Part shown: positions 25,577 through 35,828 of the stretch, in pieces
Numbering within the stretch: the stretch's first letter is position 1
Layout of the letters: every line of letters begins with the position of its first letter
From: Micromonospora sp. ATCC 39149
GTDB taxonomy: Bacteria; Actinomycetota; Actinomycetes; Mycobacteriales; Micromonosporaceae
Assembly: GCF_000158815.1 (NCBI RefSeq)
Contig: NZ_GG657738.1
Location: 4,189,604 to 4,253,603 of the forward strand
DNA: 64,000 nucleotides
Direction: 5' to 3'
Program-made: the position numbers and the translations under genes
Notes under the pieces: generated by a model
The model's input: only the letters and a program-made list of their open reading frames with translations
The model's database searches: none
Told to the model about the DNA's origin: nothing

Positions 25577-26319
25577 TGCTGAAGTTCGCCCGAGCGGCTC
25601 TGTTCGCGATCCTGCCGGCGGAGGTGATGCTCGCCGTCCTGCTGGTCGCCGGCGTCGCGGCTCTGCGCGGCGTATACGAGCAGATCGTGCCCGAGAAGGT
25701 GCGGCGGATCATGGGTTTCGAGGCAAAGGGCATGGCCAGCCTGGTGCTCTGGGTCGGTCGTCGCCGACACGGGGTGCCGCCGGGCGCCGTGACACTGTCG
25801 TATCACCGTGAGCAGACGGGGCTCATGTTCGGGTTCCTGTTCGCCTGCGTGATCGAGCTCGTATGCGTGGAGATCCTGCTGCGCGCGCTGGACGCCCCGA
25901 CTGGGCTGCGCGGGGTGGTACTCGCGCTCGACGCGTACGGCATCCTGATCGCGCTGGCCGTCATCGCCAGCTACATCACCCGCCCGCACGTCGTCACCGC
26001 AGATGAGCTGCGCGTCCGCTACGGCGCGTTCTTCGATCTGCGCATCCCTCGTCACCTCGTCGCCGGGGTGCAGCACAAGCGCAACTACAACGAGACCGGC
26101 ATGATAAAGACGGACGGTGATTGCCTGGCCTTGGCTGCGAACAGCCAGACCAACCTGATCGTCGAGCTCGCCGAGACCGTTGTCGCGGTACGCCCGCTGG
26201 GGCGGCGCGAGCATGTCCGCGTACTGCGGTTCTTCGCCGACGACCCGTCGGCCGCCGTCGAGGCGCTACGGCCGTCCCGGGACTCGGCTGCCATCGGACC
26301 AGCCGGTCGGGCAAAGTAG
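25573..26319 (+). CDS. Membrane protein co-regulated with MerR
   Basis: A 248-residue protein with an N-terminal helix (FAILPAEVMLAVLLVAGVAAL) and a helix pair near 85-140 (LMFGFLFACVIELVCVEILL; ILIALAVIASYI). A cytoplasmic C-terminal domain starts at TADELRVRYGAFFDLRIPRHLV and looks PH-like. The translation start overlaps the merR stop (ATGA), so the two are co-expressed. I do not recognise a transporter family, and a role in responding to whatever the MerR protein senses is an inference. Confidence 0.6.
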   Translation: MMLKFARAALFAILPAEVMLAVLLVAGVAALRGVYEQIVPEKVRRIMGFEAKGMASLVLWVGRRRHGVPPGAVTLSYHREQTGLMFGFLFACVIELVCVEILLRALDAPTGLRGVVLALDAYGILIALAVIASYITRPHVVTADELRVRYGAFFDLRIPRHLVAGVQHKRNYNETGMIKTDGDCLALAANSQTNLIVELAETVVAVRPLGRREHVRVLRFFADDPSAAVEALRPSRDSAAIGPAGRAK

Positions 26320-26399
26320 CGGGCGCCACCTGGTCTCCGCGCCGAGGCCGCCCGGCACGGTAGGCGACCCGCCCGACGACGTCATGGCGTCCGTCGTTC

Positions 26400-26640
26400 C
26401 CCGAAGACGTACTCCCGACCAGCCCACCGGCACCACGAACCGGACCCCATCCACCGCGGCGACCAGCCCACCACCCCACGCCTGCGCCAGCCCGATGCCG
26501 GCCTGCGCGTCGATGAGCACCGCATTGGCCGCCGCCTACGTCTCCGGGCGTAGATAGTGCTGGTCGACGTGAACCAGCCGGCCCCGGGTCAACGCCGCGA
26601 TCTGCTCGTCGACCACCGGGGACAGGCGAGGTGCAGCCGC
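26400..26640 (-). pseudogene. Tn3-family transposase remnant
   Basis: Read on the minus strand, the translation gives SPVVDEQIAALTRGRLVHVD, QHYLRPET, an in-frame stop, then AAANAVLIDAQAGIGLAQAW and GGGLVAAVDGVRFVVPV. This matches the catalytic middle of Tn3-type TnpA (the ANaxLidaqa...AWGgGlvaSvDGlRFvvPv region). Both ends are lost and a stop codon interrupts it, so it is dead. No terminal inverted repeats were seen. It marks past transposon traffic in the island. Confidence 0.65.
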
Positions 26641-27613
26641 CCGCCGGCGTTCACGCTCAGGCTGGCGTTGCCATCCAGGCCACGTCCCAGACGGCGCTGT
26701 TGTTGCTGGCCCTGTTGATGATCTGGATTTACTGCACGTTGATAACTAGCAGGTATGAACCGGGACATCCGGCGTCCAGCTGGTTGATCTTCGGCACCAT
26801 TTCGCCAGCCTGGTCATGGGCCGTTCCGGTTCCCGAGGCGTTCGGTGAGCGAGGTCTGGCCTTCGCCGGCGCGTACGTCGCTATCCAGGTTGGCCGTCCA
26901 CTGATGTGATTGCCCTGCGTGGCCACGAACGGCGAGTCATCCTCGTGAAGGTCCTCCTCTGGGCGATGGCATCCGCCGTGCCATGGCTCGCCGGGGCTCT
27001 TTTCCTCCAGGGTGGTGGGCGCGCGTCAGTGTGGACGCTGGCGTTGGCAATAGATTATCTGGGATTCGTACTCGGGTGGCCCACACCGCGGATTGGCGGC
27101 GGGCGTGTCCGGACATGGGAATTCAGCGGCCGGTATATGGCCGAGCGTTACCAGCAGTTGCTCCCACCACGGTGCTGCTGTGGCGGATCTACTTCTACCG
27201 TGCTGGGACGGTGCTGGCCGAGGCATCGAGTCCTCTTCAAAGCCAGCTCGACTCGGCCGGTCTGTGCCCTACACTCACCTGGTCATGGCGGCCGGCGTCA
27301 TCTTGACCGGCGTCGGCTACGAACTCGTCATCGACCATCCGCTCGGACATCTGAATCCGGGGTGGCTGGCGGCCATCTTCGGTGGACCCGTGCTGTTCCT
27401 GGCCGGACGTTCCGTTGTCGAGTACGAGGTGTTCGCCCGGTGTCCCGATCCCGGATCATCGGCCTGTTCTCGTTGGCTGCCCTGGCGCCGGCGATGGTCC
27501 CCCTGCCGCCGTCGACGGCTGCTACGAGCGTCACCCTCGTTTTGACGGGCGTTGCCGTCAACGCGATACGCGCGTCGAAAGCCCCACCGGAGGCGCCGTC
27601 GCCACCCAGGTAG
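26640..27613 (+). pseudogene. LtrA-family membrane protein remnant
   Basis: Pieces in three frames follow the low-temperature-requirement-A fold in order: SWAVPVPEAFGERGLAFAGA (quoted) with YVAIQVGRP (26631 frame), then LLWAMASAVPWLAGALFLQG, LALAIDYLGFVLGWPTPRIG and SGRYMAERYQQL (26906 frame), and VMAAGVILTGVGYELVIDHP with GPVLFLAGRSVVEYEVF (27093 frame), returning to the 26906 frame at the end. At least three frame changes and missing segments mean it is not functional. The DNA here is less GC-rich than its neighbours, in line with transfer and decay. Confidence 0.65.
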
Positions 27614-27774
27614 CGGCTTCTCCGCTGCTCGTAGAACCCCACGTCGCCCCCTTGTAGGCCAACATCACTGGGATACCCACTTTCGATCACCCATGACCGG
27701 CCTAACGCCGCTACCGCCCGGCGGTCACGATCAGCATTCATCTTCTAACTATCTGCTGCCCTGGCGTAAGATTT

Positions 27775-27810
27775 GTTTCCGAAACTTTTCCGAAACATGT
27801 TGCCCGAAAC
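27775..27810 (+). promoter_or_regulatory. Triple CCGAAAC boxes upstream of the xylanase
   Basis: CCGAAAC occurs at 27779, 27790 and 27804. The first is part of the near-palindrome GTTTCCGAAAC (27775-27785). Repeats of CGAAA / TTTCG type are known as binding sites of xylan and xylose regulators in actinomycetes. The cluster lies 100-135 nt before the xylanase start, in an AT-richer stretch, so it is a good operator candidate for substrate-controlled expression. Confidence 0.5.
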
Positions 27811-27837
27811 AGGGCCGGATGGCAGCATTGGCATTGA

Positions 27838-30309
<2,472 letters not shown>

Positions 30310-30347
30310 GGGCTGCTGACCCAGACAACCCCGTTCGCTGACCGCTC

Positions 30348-30383
30348 GGGTGTGTCCGGTGCCGACCGGCGCCGGGCACACCC
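30348..30383 (+). terminator. Hairpin terminator after the xylanase
   Basis: GGGTGTGTCCGG pairs with CCGGGCACACCC across a loop containing a second small GCC/GGC stem. TTCTT follows. It lies 38 nt after the stop codon. Confidence 0.7.
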
Positions 30384-31054
30384 TTCTTGGCCGGCCGGGA
30401 GCAGCCTCCCGCGCTCGGTCGTAGGGGCGTGCTCGGCCACGCCGTGCTCGGCGTCGGCGAGCACGACGTTGACCGTCGAGTTGGCACCAACCTGCGCCAG
30501 CAATCCTGCTTCCGCGCGACCCGGGGACATCGGGCACTGGCACCGGGTTCACACCCCCGTTTACCCCCCCGAAAACCCCTTCCAGTAGGTGACCACCGGT
30601 TACGAGCAATGACCACGGCCGGGCGAACCGTTTGGTGCAGATCCGGCGCAAGTCAGACCGGGAGCACCGTGTGGCGGCCCGACCGTGATCCGGACCAGCA
30701 GGCCGCCACGAAGTCCGGCCTGCCGCTTCGCCGCCGAGCTGGCCGTCCGATTCCCCACTGTGGAGCGCAGTCGGACCGTACGGCCCAACCTACCGCCGGC
30801 GTACGTGTGTCGCGGGTTTCGCGCGGTCACTTCGATTCGACGCCTTCCGCCGGTCGGCCACCCGAACTGAGCTTCGGGCCGCCGCCGCCCACCACCAACG
30901 CCGGGGCAGATGACAACCACGGCCAGTGGCGCCGGTCGCGCCCAGGGCACCACATCCGTCAGGTCCAGCACTCTCAGCCCTTCCAGTGTGGACTTGGCGT
31001 CCTCCTCAGGGTCCCGGCTCGCGCAGGGCAGGCGGGCGCTCGGCCGTTGGAAAT
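30384..31054. other. Non-coding or decayed stretch
   Basis: No open frame here has a ribosome site or a recognisable motif. A minus-strand piece (AGLLAQVGANSTVNVVLADA, about 30440-30510) and another (LEGLRVLDLTDVVPWA, about 30940-30990) look like protein fragments, but I cannot name their families with confidence. The stretch is best read as decayed cargo between the xylanase and the SPFH operon. Confidence 0.4.
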
Positions 31055-31064
31055 GTGATATCAC
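31055..31064. promoter_or_regulatory. GTGATATCAC operator candidate
   Basis: A perfect 10-bp palindrome, followed 4 nt later by TGATAGTCTC (31068-31077), which shares TGATA with it and may hold the -10. It lies 42 nt before the SPFH start in an AT-richer pocket. The operon's second gene encodes a ribbon-helix-helix protein, a class that binds short palindromes of this kind, so autoregulation is plausible. Confidence 0.5.
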
Positions 31065-31105
31065 TTTGATAGTCTCAAGACATCGTCACCCTGAAGGAGC
31101 CCTAC

Positions 31106-32017
31106 ATGACGGAACACCTCGACCTGCCCGCCCCACAGGTACGCGAGCGCATCGCCCCGGGCGCCTCGGGCTGGCCGGTCCTCGTCCTGTCCATTCTGGT
31201 GATCCTCCTCAGCGTGACCATCCTCATCATCGGCGTGCAGCAGGAGGACTTCGCAGTCGTTCTGAGCCTCATCGGTCTCAGCCTCCTGTTCGGACTGGCC
31301 GCTCTGATCGCCGCGGCTGGTCTCACCCCCGTCGCACCCGGCGAGGCACGCGTCCTTCAGCTCCTCGGCCGCTACGCCGGAACCGTCCGCACCGACGGGC
31401 TCCGCTGGGTCAACCCGCTCACCGTCAGGCGCAGGGTCTCCACTCGCATCCGCAACCACGAGACCGACGTGCTCAAGGTCAACGACGCCGACGGCAACCC
31501 CATCGAGATCGCCGCCGTCGTCGTCTGGCACGTGGAGGACACCGCCCGCGCCGTCTTCGAGGTCGACGACTTCATCGAGTTCGTCGCCATCCAGACCGAG
31601 ACCGCCGTGCGGCATATCGCCAACAGCTACTCCTACGACTCCCACGACGCCGCCCAGATGTCCCTGCGCGACAACGCCGACGAGATCACCGCCCGGCTGT
31701 CGGAAGAGATCGGTCTGCGTGTCGCCGCCGCAGGGGTGAAGATCATCGAATCCCGGCTGACCCGCCTCGCCTACTCGCCCGAGATCGCCCACGCCATGCT
31801 GCGCAGGCAGCAGGCGAACGCCGTTGTCGCGGCCCGTACCCGCATCGTCGAAGGCGCCGTGGGCATGGTGGAAATGGCCCTGGTCCGCCTCGCCGAGAAT
31901 GACGTCGTCGACCTCGACGAGGAGCGCAAGGCCGCGATGGTCAGCAACCTGTTGGTGGTCCTGTGCAGCGACAGGGACGCCCAGCCCGTGGTCAACGCGG
32001 GCACCCTCTACTCCTAG
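31106..32017 (+). CDS. SPFH-domain (stomatin/prohibitin-like) membrane protein
   Basis: A 303-residue protein with two close N-terminal helices (about 25-45 and 48-72), then an SPFH domain starting at [20 protein letters not shown] with [20 protein letters not shown] (quoted) and a C-terminal helical part ([20 protein letters not shown]). It lacks the long coiled-coil tail of flotillins and resembles slipins. SPFH proteins gather in lipid microdomains and scaffold membrane complexes. GAAGGAG lies before the ATG. The ribbon-helix-helix gene starts 2 nt after its stop, so it belongs to a three-gene operon. Confidence 0.88.
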   Translation: MTEHLDLPAPQVRERIAPGASGWPVLVLSILVILLSVTILIIGVQQEDFAVVLSLIGLSLLFGLAALIAAAGLTPVAPGEARVLQLLGRYAGTVRTDGLRWVNPLTVRRRVSTRIRNHETDVLKVNDADGNPIEIAAVVVWHVEDTARAVFEVDDFIEFVAIQTETAVRHIANSYSYDSHDAAQMSLRDNADEITARLSEEIGLRVAAAGVKIIESRLTRLAYSPEIAHAMLRRQQANAVVAARTRIVEGAVGMVEMALVRLAENDVVDLDEERKAAMVSNLLVVLCSDRDAQPVVNAGTLYS

Positions 32018-32019
32018 GC

Positions 32020-32235
32020 ATGGCTACCGAACGAAAGAAGCTCCTCCTCCGGCTCGATCCCGCCGTGCACGACGCACTCGCGCGCTGGGCCGCAGACGAA
32101 CTTCGCAGCACAAACGCCCAGATCGAGTACCTCCTGCGCAGGGTCCTCGCCGATGCCGGCCGCCTCCCCGGGGGAGTCGGACGGATGCGCGGACCCGGGA
32201 GACCCCCCGCCACACCCGATTCGGAAGAAGAATGA
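32020..32235 (+). CDS. Arc-like ribbon-helix-helix protein
   Basis: A 71-residue protein beginning [20 protein letters not shown] with [20 protein letters not shown]. The first strand KLLLRLD and two helices are the ribbon-helix-helix fold of Arc/CopG repressors. A Gly/Pro-rich acidic tail follows. It sits between the SPFH and GPP34 genes with 2-nt and 1-nt gaps, so all three are translated from one message. It may repress the operon through the GTGATATCAC site (inference) or link the two membrane proteins to DNA. Confidence 0.85.
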   Translation: MATERKKLLLRLDPAVHDALARWAADELRSTNAQIEYLLRRVLADAGRLPGGVGRMRGPGRPPATPDSEEE

Positions 32236-32236
32236 C

Positions 32237-32866
32237 GTGGCCGTACCCGACAGCCTCGCCCAGCGCGTCTTCCTGCTGGCCTACAACCCCGACAAGGGCA
32301 GGGTGAGCGTGGGCACCAGCCTCGGTGCCATGCTCCGCGCCGCGGCCCTCGCCGACCTCTACCTCAACGGCCACCTCATCGACGAACGCGGCCACGCCGC
32401 CATCGGCGTCCGGCACCCCTGCCGCGACCCCGTCCTCGAAGCGCTCCTCGAAGAGATCGCCGGCTCCAAGCCACGCAGGTGGCATTTCTGGGTCAACAGC
32501 CGGCAGCGCGTCGCCGTCAGAGCGGTACGCCAGCAGCTCAGCGATGGCGGCTGGGTCCGCCTCCAACCCCACAGAGTCCTCGGGCTGTTCCCCACCACCA
32601 AGGTGACCATCCGCGACCCTCGCGTCCGCAAGGAACTCCTCGGCCGGGTCAACGCCGCCCTGAAGAAGCCCATCGGCAGAGTCCACCCCGCCGACGCCAC
32701 ACTCGTGGCCATCGTTGCCACAGCAGGACTCAAACTCGTCCTCGACCGTAAGACCAGGCGCGCCTACAAACGGCGCATCCAGCAACTCACCGAGTTGAGT
32801 GGACCGATCGGCCCCGCCCTAGACAAAGCGATCCAGGACGCTGCCCTCGGCGGCGAGGCCGGTTAG
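32237..32866 (+). CDS. GPP34-family phosphoprotein (GOLPH3-like)
   Basis: A 209-residue protein of the GPP34 (GOLPH3/Vps74) fold. It starts with a SLAQRVFLLAYNPDKGRV strand and helix, then AAALADLYLNGHLIDERGHA, the central GVRHPCRDPVLEALLEEI helix, and a C-terminal DATLVAIVATAGL helix. The eukaryotic relatives bind phosphatidylinositol-4-phosphate and hold glycosyltransferases at the Golgi. Actinobacterial relatives are common and mostly uncharacterised. GTG 32237 is one base past the RHH stop. Pairing with an SPFH protein suggests a lipid-related membrane job (inference). Confidence 0.85.
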   Translation: MAVPDSLAQRVFLLAYNPDKGRVSVGTSLGAMLRAAALADLYLNGHLIDERGHAAIGVRHPCRDPVLEALLEEIAGSKPRRWHFWVNSRQRVAVRAVRQQLSDGGWVRLQPHRVLGLFPTTKVTIRDPRVRKELLGRVNAALKKPIGRVHPADATLVAIVATAGLKLVLDRKTRRAYKRRIQQLTELSGPIGPALDKAIQDAALGGEAG

Positions 32867-32935
32867 TTGTCCTCCCCGTGTCAGCTCCTACCGGAGTCCA
32901 GGCCAGGTAGAACCCCGCATCCGGGAAGGGGCATT

Positions 32936-32952
32936 AGGGGTTCAAATCCCCT
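32936..32952 (+). repeat. Direct repeat, right (attR-like)
   Basis: AGGGGTTCAAATCCCCT repeats the T-arm of the tRNA-Ala gene at 20605-20621. No tRNA precedes it: the acceptor, D and anticodon arms are absent. AGACCCACCCAG and a terminator much like that of the tRNA follow. With the integrase remnant, it marks the far end of a 12.3-kb element. Confidence 0.55.
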
Positions 32953-32964
32953 AGACCCACCCAG

Positions 32965-33000
32965 AAAAGGCCGTCTCCCATAGCAGGAGACGGCCTTTTC
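32965..33000 (+). terminator. Terminator at the right repeat
   Basis: AAAAGGCCGTCTCC and GGAGACGGCCTTTT form a perfect 14-bp stem around CATAGCA and end in T. It resembles the hairpin behind tRNA-Ala at 20638. Confidence 0.85.
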
Positions 33001-33129
33001 GATGCTTTTCGGCAGCCATGATCCCGCCCGGCTGCGATGTGCGGCAGACCGCCCCGAGCGCACCCGACCGCAGTGCGAGGGCGTGCCAGGCGTCCCCGGA
33101 CGTTCCGGGGCACCTGGCACCAGCAGCGA

Positions 33130-33477
33130 TTACCAGGCGGCGGTGTTGTACTTGTTGCCGCTGGTGAGCTGCGTCCAAGCCTGCATCTTCACCTTGTTGC
33201 TGCTGTTCGTGCGCAGGGCGTCGGTGTAGTTACGACCCCCCGCCTGGATGGTGCGCTTGCCGAAGGAGTTCCAGGTATTGCCACCGTCGGTGGTCTGGTT
33301 GATCCAGATAATATCGCCGTTCTGCGAGTCGACCAGCCGCGTCCAGGCGTACTGCACGCCGTCGATGTCGCCGACCCGGAGCTCGAGCGTGCGGCCCTCA
33401 ACGACGGCGGACTGGACGGTCCGCTTGTTGACGGCATTGGTGGGATCCACCATGGTTTGGGTCATCGAAACAGACAC
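33130..33477 (-). CDS. Two-repeat hypothetical protein (115 aa)
   Basis: A 115-residue protein built of two related units. NKRTVQ ... R ... QYAWTRLVDSQNG (residues ~17-55) and GKRTIQ ... R ... MQAWTQLTSGNKY (~72-112) share KRT(V/I)Q and AWT(R/Q)L. Between them lies IWINQTTDGGNTWNSF, which resembles an Asp-box (S/TxDGGxTW). There is no signal peptide or cysteine, so it is a small beta-rich cytoplasmic or non-classically secreted protein. GTG 33477 has GGAGG about 5 nt upstream. I do not recognise a family. It lies just outside the right repeat. Confidence 0.65.
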   Translation of the reverse strand: MSVSMTQTMVDPTNAVNKRTVQSAVVEGRTLELRVGDIDGVQYAWTRLVDSQNGDIIWINQTTDGGNTWNSFGKRTIQAGGRNYTDALRTNSSNKVKMQAWTQLTSGNKYNTAAW

Positions 33478-33903
33478 AGTTCCTCCTCAGGTAGAGCTGT
33501 GACTGGAACACCGCTCCCGGTAGGATTCCCGTCACGCACTGCGGCAGTGAGCTGGGATTCGGCGCTCCAACCGGTTCGCCGCACGTCTTCCCGGCGGGTC
33601 GGGGTTCAATCCTCGGGGCCGTGGCCGTAGCGACCCGCACCCGGGACCGAACGGACCGGTCGCTCAGCGGATTCCTCACCACACAGGGACGAAAGCCCGG
33701 TTTCGCCGCTCCGCGACGCGGGGCGTTTCGGCCTTCCCCGACCTGGGGCGGTGATGGTTCTGTGGTCAGCGTGCGGCGAGTTCCCGGGCCAGGTCGGCCG
33801 CCCGGGGGACCTGCCGGTCGGCGGCACTGCTCGCCCCAGTGCCGGCTGCATCTACCCCTCCGACCCGAGCTCCAACCGTGCACCACTCTCGTGCAGGCAA
33901 CCG
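33478..33903. other. Gap with the promoter of the two-repeat gene
   Basis: About 425 nt without a supported gene. The left end holds the ribosome site of the leftward two-repeat gene; the rest is GC-rich, with only short frames that lack start signals. The sequence beyond the stop of the HEAT-like gene (33904) shows no clear hairpin terminator. Confidence 0.4.
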
Positions 33904-34809
33904 TCAGCCGAGGCCGATCCGGTGCAGCGCGAGAGCCACGAACCCGCGTACCGACCGGTCCCAGCCGGGCACCTCGGCATCGAAGTCCGAGCTGCGGGCC
34001 CCGGCGAGAACGTCGAGGGCCCGGTCGGGCAGTTGGTCGCCGAGCCGGTGGGCCAGCCCCACCGCGGCCGTGACCCGGACGACCGCGGTGTTCGCCGACA
34101 GCAGCTCGCCCAGGCGGGTGTCGATCCGCTCCGAGCCGGCCGGCCAGTGGCCGAGGGTCAGGTTGGCGCTGGCGCGGGCGGCGGCGTGGGCCCCGTCGGC
34201 GGGGACCACGACGAGCCCGGCCAACGCCGCCTCGTCGGGTGCGAACCAGGCGAGCAGTTCGGCGGCGTACCCGGCAAGCTGCGGGTCCGGCTCGGTGAGC
34301 CAGCGGACGTACCGGTCGGTGTGCCGGGCTCCGGCGTGGAAGGCGTCGGCCGCCCAGCGGACCGCCACGTCGTCGGCCAGGCTCGCAGCCTCGTCGTGCT
34401 CGCACAGGTCTCCGGCCGCCAGATGGCCCTCCACGAGGGCCGCCTGGCCGTCGGTGATCGCCTCGGCGGCGGCGAAGGCCCGGCGCGGGTCGAACGGCAG
34501 CGCGTCGTCGCGCCGGTCGCCGAGTATCACCGCACGGAGCAGGCGGACCACCGCCGCCCGGTCCGGGGTGCCCGGGTCGTCGGCGAGGGCCACCAGGAAC
34601 GGCACCACGTGACAGCTCGCCCCCCACCGCGTGCCCTGGTGGTGGACGTTGCCGGCGAGCTCGGACAACGCGCGGCGGCGGGACGGCACCTCCGCCGACC
34701 GCAACGCCCGCAGCTGGCCCGGTACGTCGACGGCCGGCCCGTACGCGTGGTGCAGCGACTCCCACGGGACCTGGTCGAGCCCGGCCAGCGGGTCGGTGGG
34801 TCGAGCCAC
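33904..34809 (-). CDS. HEAT-repeat-like helical protein
   Basis: A 301-residue alpha-solenoid-like protein with repeated helical pairs: RSAEVPSRRRALSELAGNV, HVVPFLVALADDPGTPDRAA, YAAELLAWFAPDEAAL, RVTAAVGLAHRLGDQLPDRA. Such HEAT-type proteins act as binding scaffolds. There is no signal peptide or enzyme motif. The GTG at 34809 starts 5 nt after the stop of the methyltransferase gene on the same strand, so they form a two-gene operon. The neighbouring natural-product cluster begins about 1 kb upstream of that operon, and a link is possible but unproven. Confidence 0.65.
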   Translation of the reverse strand: MARPTDPLAGLDQVPWESLHHAYGPAVDVPGQLRALRSAEVPSRRRALSELAGNVHHQGTRWGASCHVVPFLVALADDPGTPDRAAVVRLLRAVILGDRRDDALPFDPRRAFAAAEAITDGQAALVEGHLAAGDLCEHDEAASLADDVAVRWAADAFHAGARHTDRYVRWLTEPDPQLAGYAAELLAWFAPDEAALAGLVVVPADGAHAAARASANLTLGHWPAGSERIDTRLGELLSANTAVVRVTAAVGLAHRLGDQLPDRALDVLAGARSSDFDAEVPGWDRSVRGFVALALHRIGLG

Positions 34810-34814
34810 GCCGG

Positions 34815-35573
34815 TTAGCGCCGTTCGAGCGTGAGCAGCGGCTCGGACAGCGGGGGCGACGGCGCGTCGGGGTTGGCGGCCACGGCCTCCTCGATGCTGC
34901 GGAGGCCGGCTTCCACCTCGTCGGGATCGAGCTGGGCGAAGAACGAGAGAGCGCGCAGGCGCAGCCGTTCGAGCATGTCGGCGCGGGTGCCGTCGGACGG
35001 CTGGGTGACCGTGCCGAACCCGGTGACCCGCCAACCGGCCGCCGTGAACATCGCGACGACCTCGTGCAGCGGCTGGAACTGCGCGATGTCCGCATCGAGG
35101 CCGCGCGGGAAGTGGTCCAGCCACCAGGGCTCGGGATGGTGGTCGCTGAAGTTGCCGCGCAACAGCAGCCGCCCGGCCGGCCTGAGCACCCTGGCCAGTT
35201 CCCGGACGGCCCGGGGCTTGTCCTGGACGTGGTGCCAGACGCAGAACATGAGCGCGTAGTCGGCGCTGCCGGACGGCACGGGCAGGTCCTCGGCGGAGCC
35301 CGCCAGGTAGCGCACGCCTGGGTGCCGGGACTGAGCCTGCGCCAATTCGCGCATGCGTACCGAGGGCTCGACGCCGGTGACCGGCCCGAACGCGCCCGCC
35401 AGCGCGGGGGTGAACCTGCCGGTCCCCGAGCCGACGTCCAGCCCCACCAGGGGGCGCCGCTCGGGCAGCGCGGCTGTGAAGGCGCTCATCCAGGTGGCCA
35501 TCTGCTGCTCGGTGAGCGCGCGGCCCCGCGCGTAGTGCTGGTGCTGTTCCGTGTCGTAGTCGACCCGCCTCAT
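34815..35573 (-). CDS. Class I SAM-dependent methyltransferase
   Basis: A 252-residue Rossmann-fold methyltransferase of the UbiE/Methyltransf_11 type. Motif I is VGLDVGSGTGRFTPAL (~45), motif II follows at ALMFCVWHHV (~110), and ARVLRPAGRLLLRGNF (~130) is post-II. A small or lipid-like substrate is typical. ATG 35573 has AGGGAG 6 nt upstream; the longer frame to 35660 overlaps promoter-like DNA (TATCG repeats near 35610-35630). It could tailor the product of the adjacent cluster or work with the HEAT protein. Confidence 0.8.
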   Translation of the reverse strand: MRRVDYDTEQHQHYARGRALTEQQMATWMSAFTAALPERRPLVGLDVGSGTGRFTPALAGAFGPVTGVEPSVRMRELAQAQSRHPGVRYLAGSAEDLPVPSGSADYALMFCVWHHVQDKPRAVRELARVLRPAGRLLLRGNFSDHHPEPWWLDHFPRGLDADIAQFQPLHEVVAMFTAAGWRVTGFGTVTQPSDGTRADMLERLRLRALSFFAQLDPDEVEAGLRSIEEAVAANPDAPSPPLSEPLLTLERR

Positions 35574-35828
35574 CCGCCGCTCCCTCGCCAGTCCGGGCCA
35601 GTGTCCGATGTATCGAGTCGATAAATCGGAACGATACTGGGCATCGCGCGAGAAGGCCATGCGCAGGGGGCCGGGGCCGCCCGTGGCGGTGGCGCTGAGG
35701 CTCCACGTGCCCGCGAAGCCGTCCTGCCCGCGAAGCCGTCGGCGTCCTCGCCCGCGTCCACCCGCACGGTGGTGCCTCCGGTGGCTCCGCCGGCCGTGAC
35801 CGATCGGCAGGAGGGCGGCGCGGTGGCG

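Noticed and set aside
32881..32952. Second complete tRNA at the right repeat
   Set aside because: Only the T-arm and a few 3' bases are present; no D-arm, anticodon arm or 5' acceptor strand can be folded upstream.
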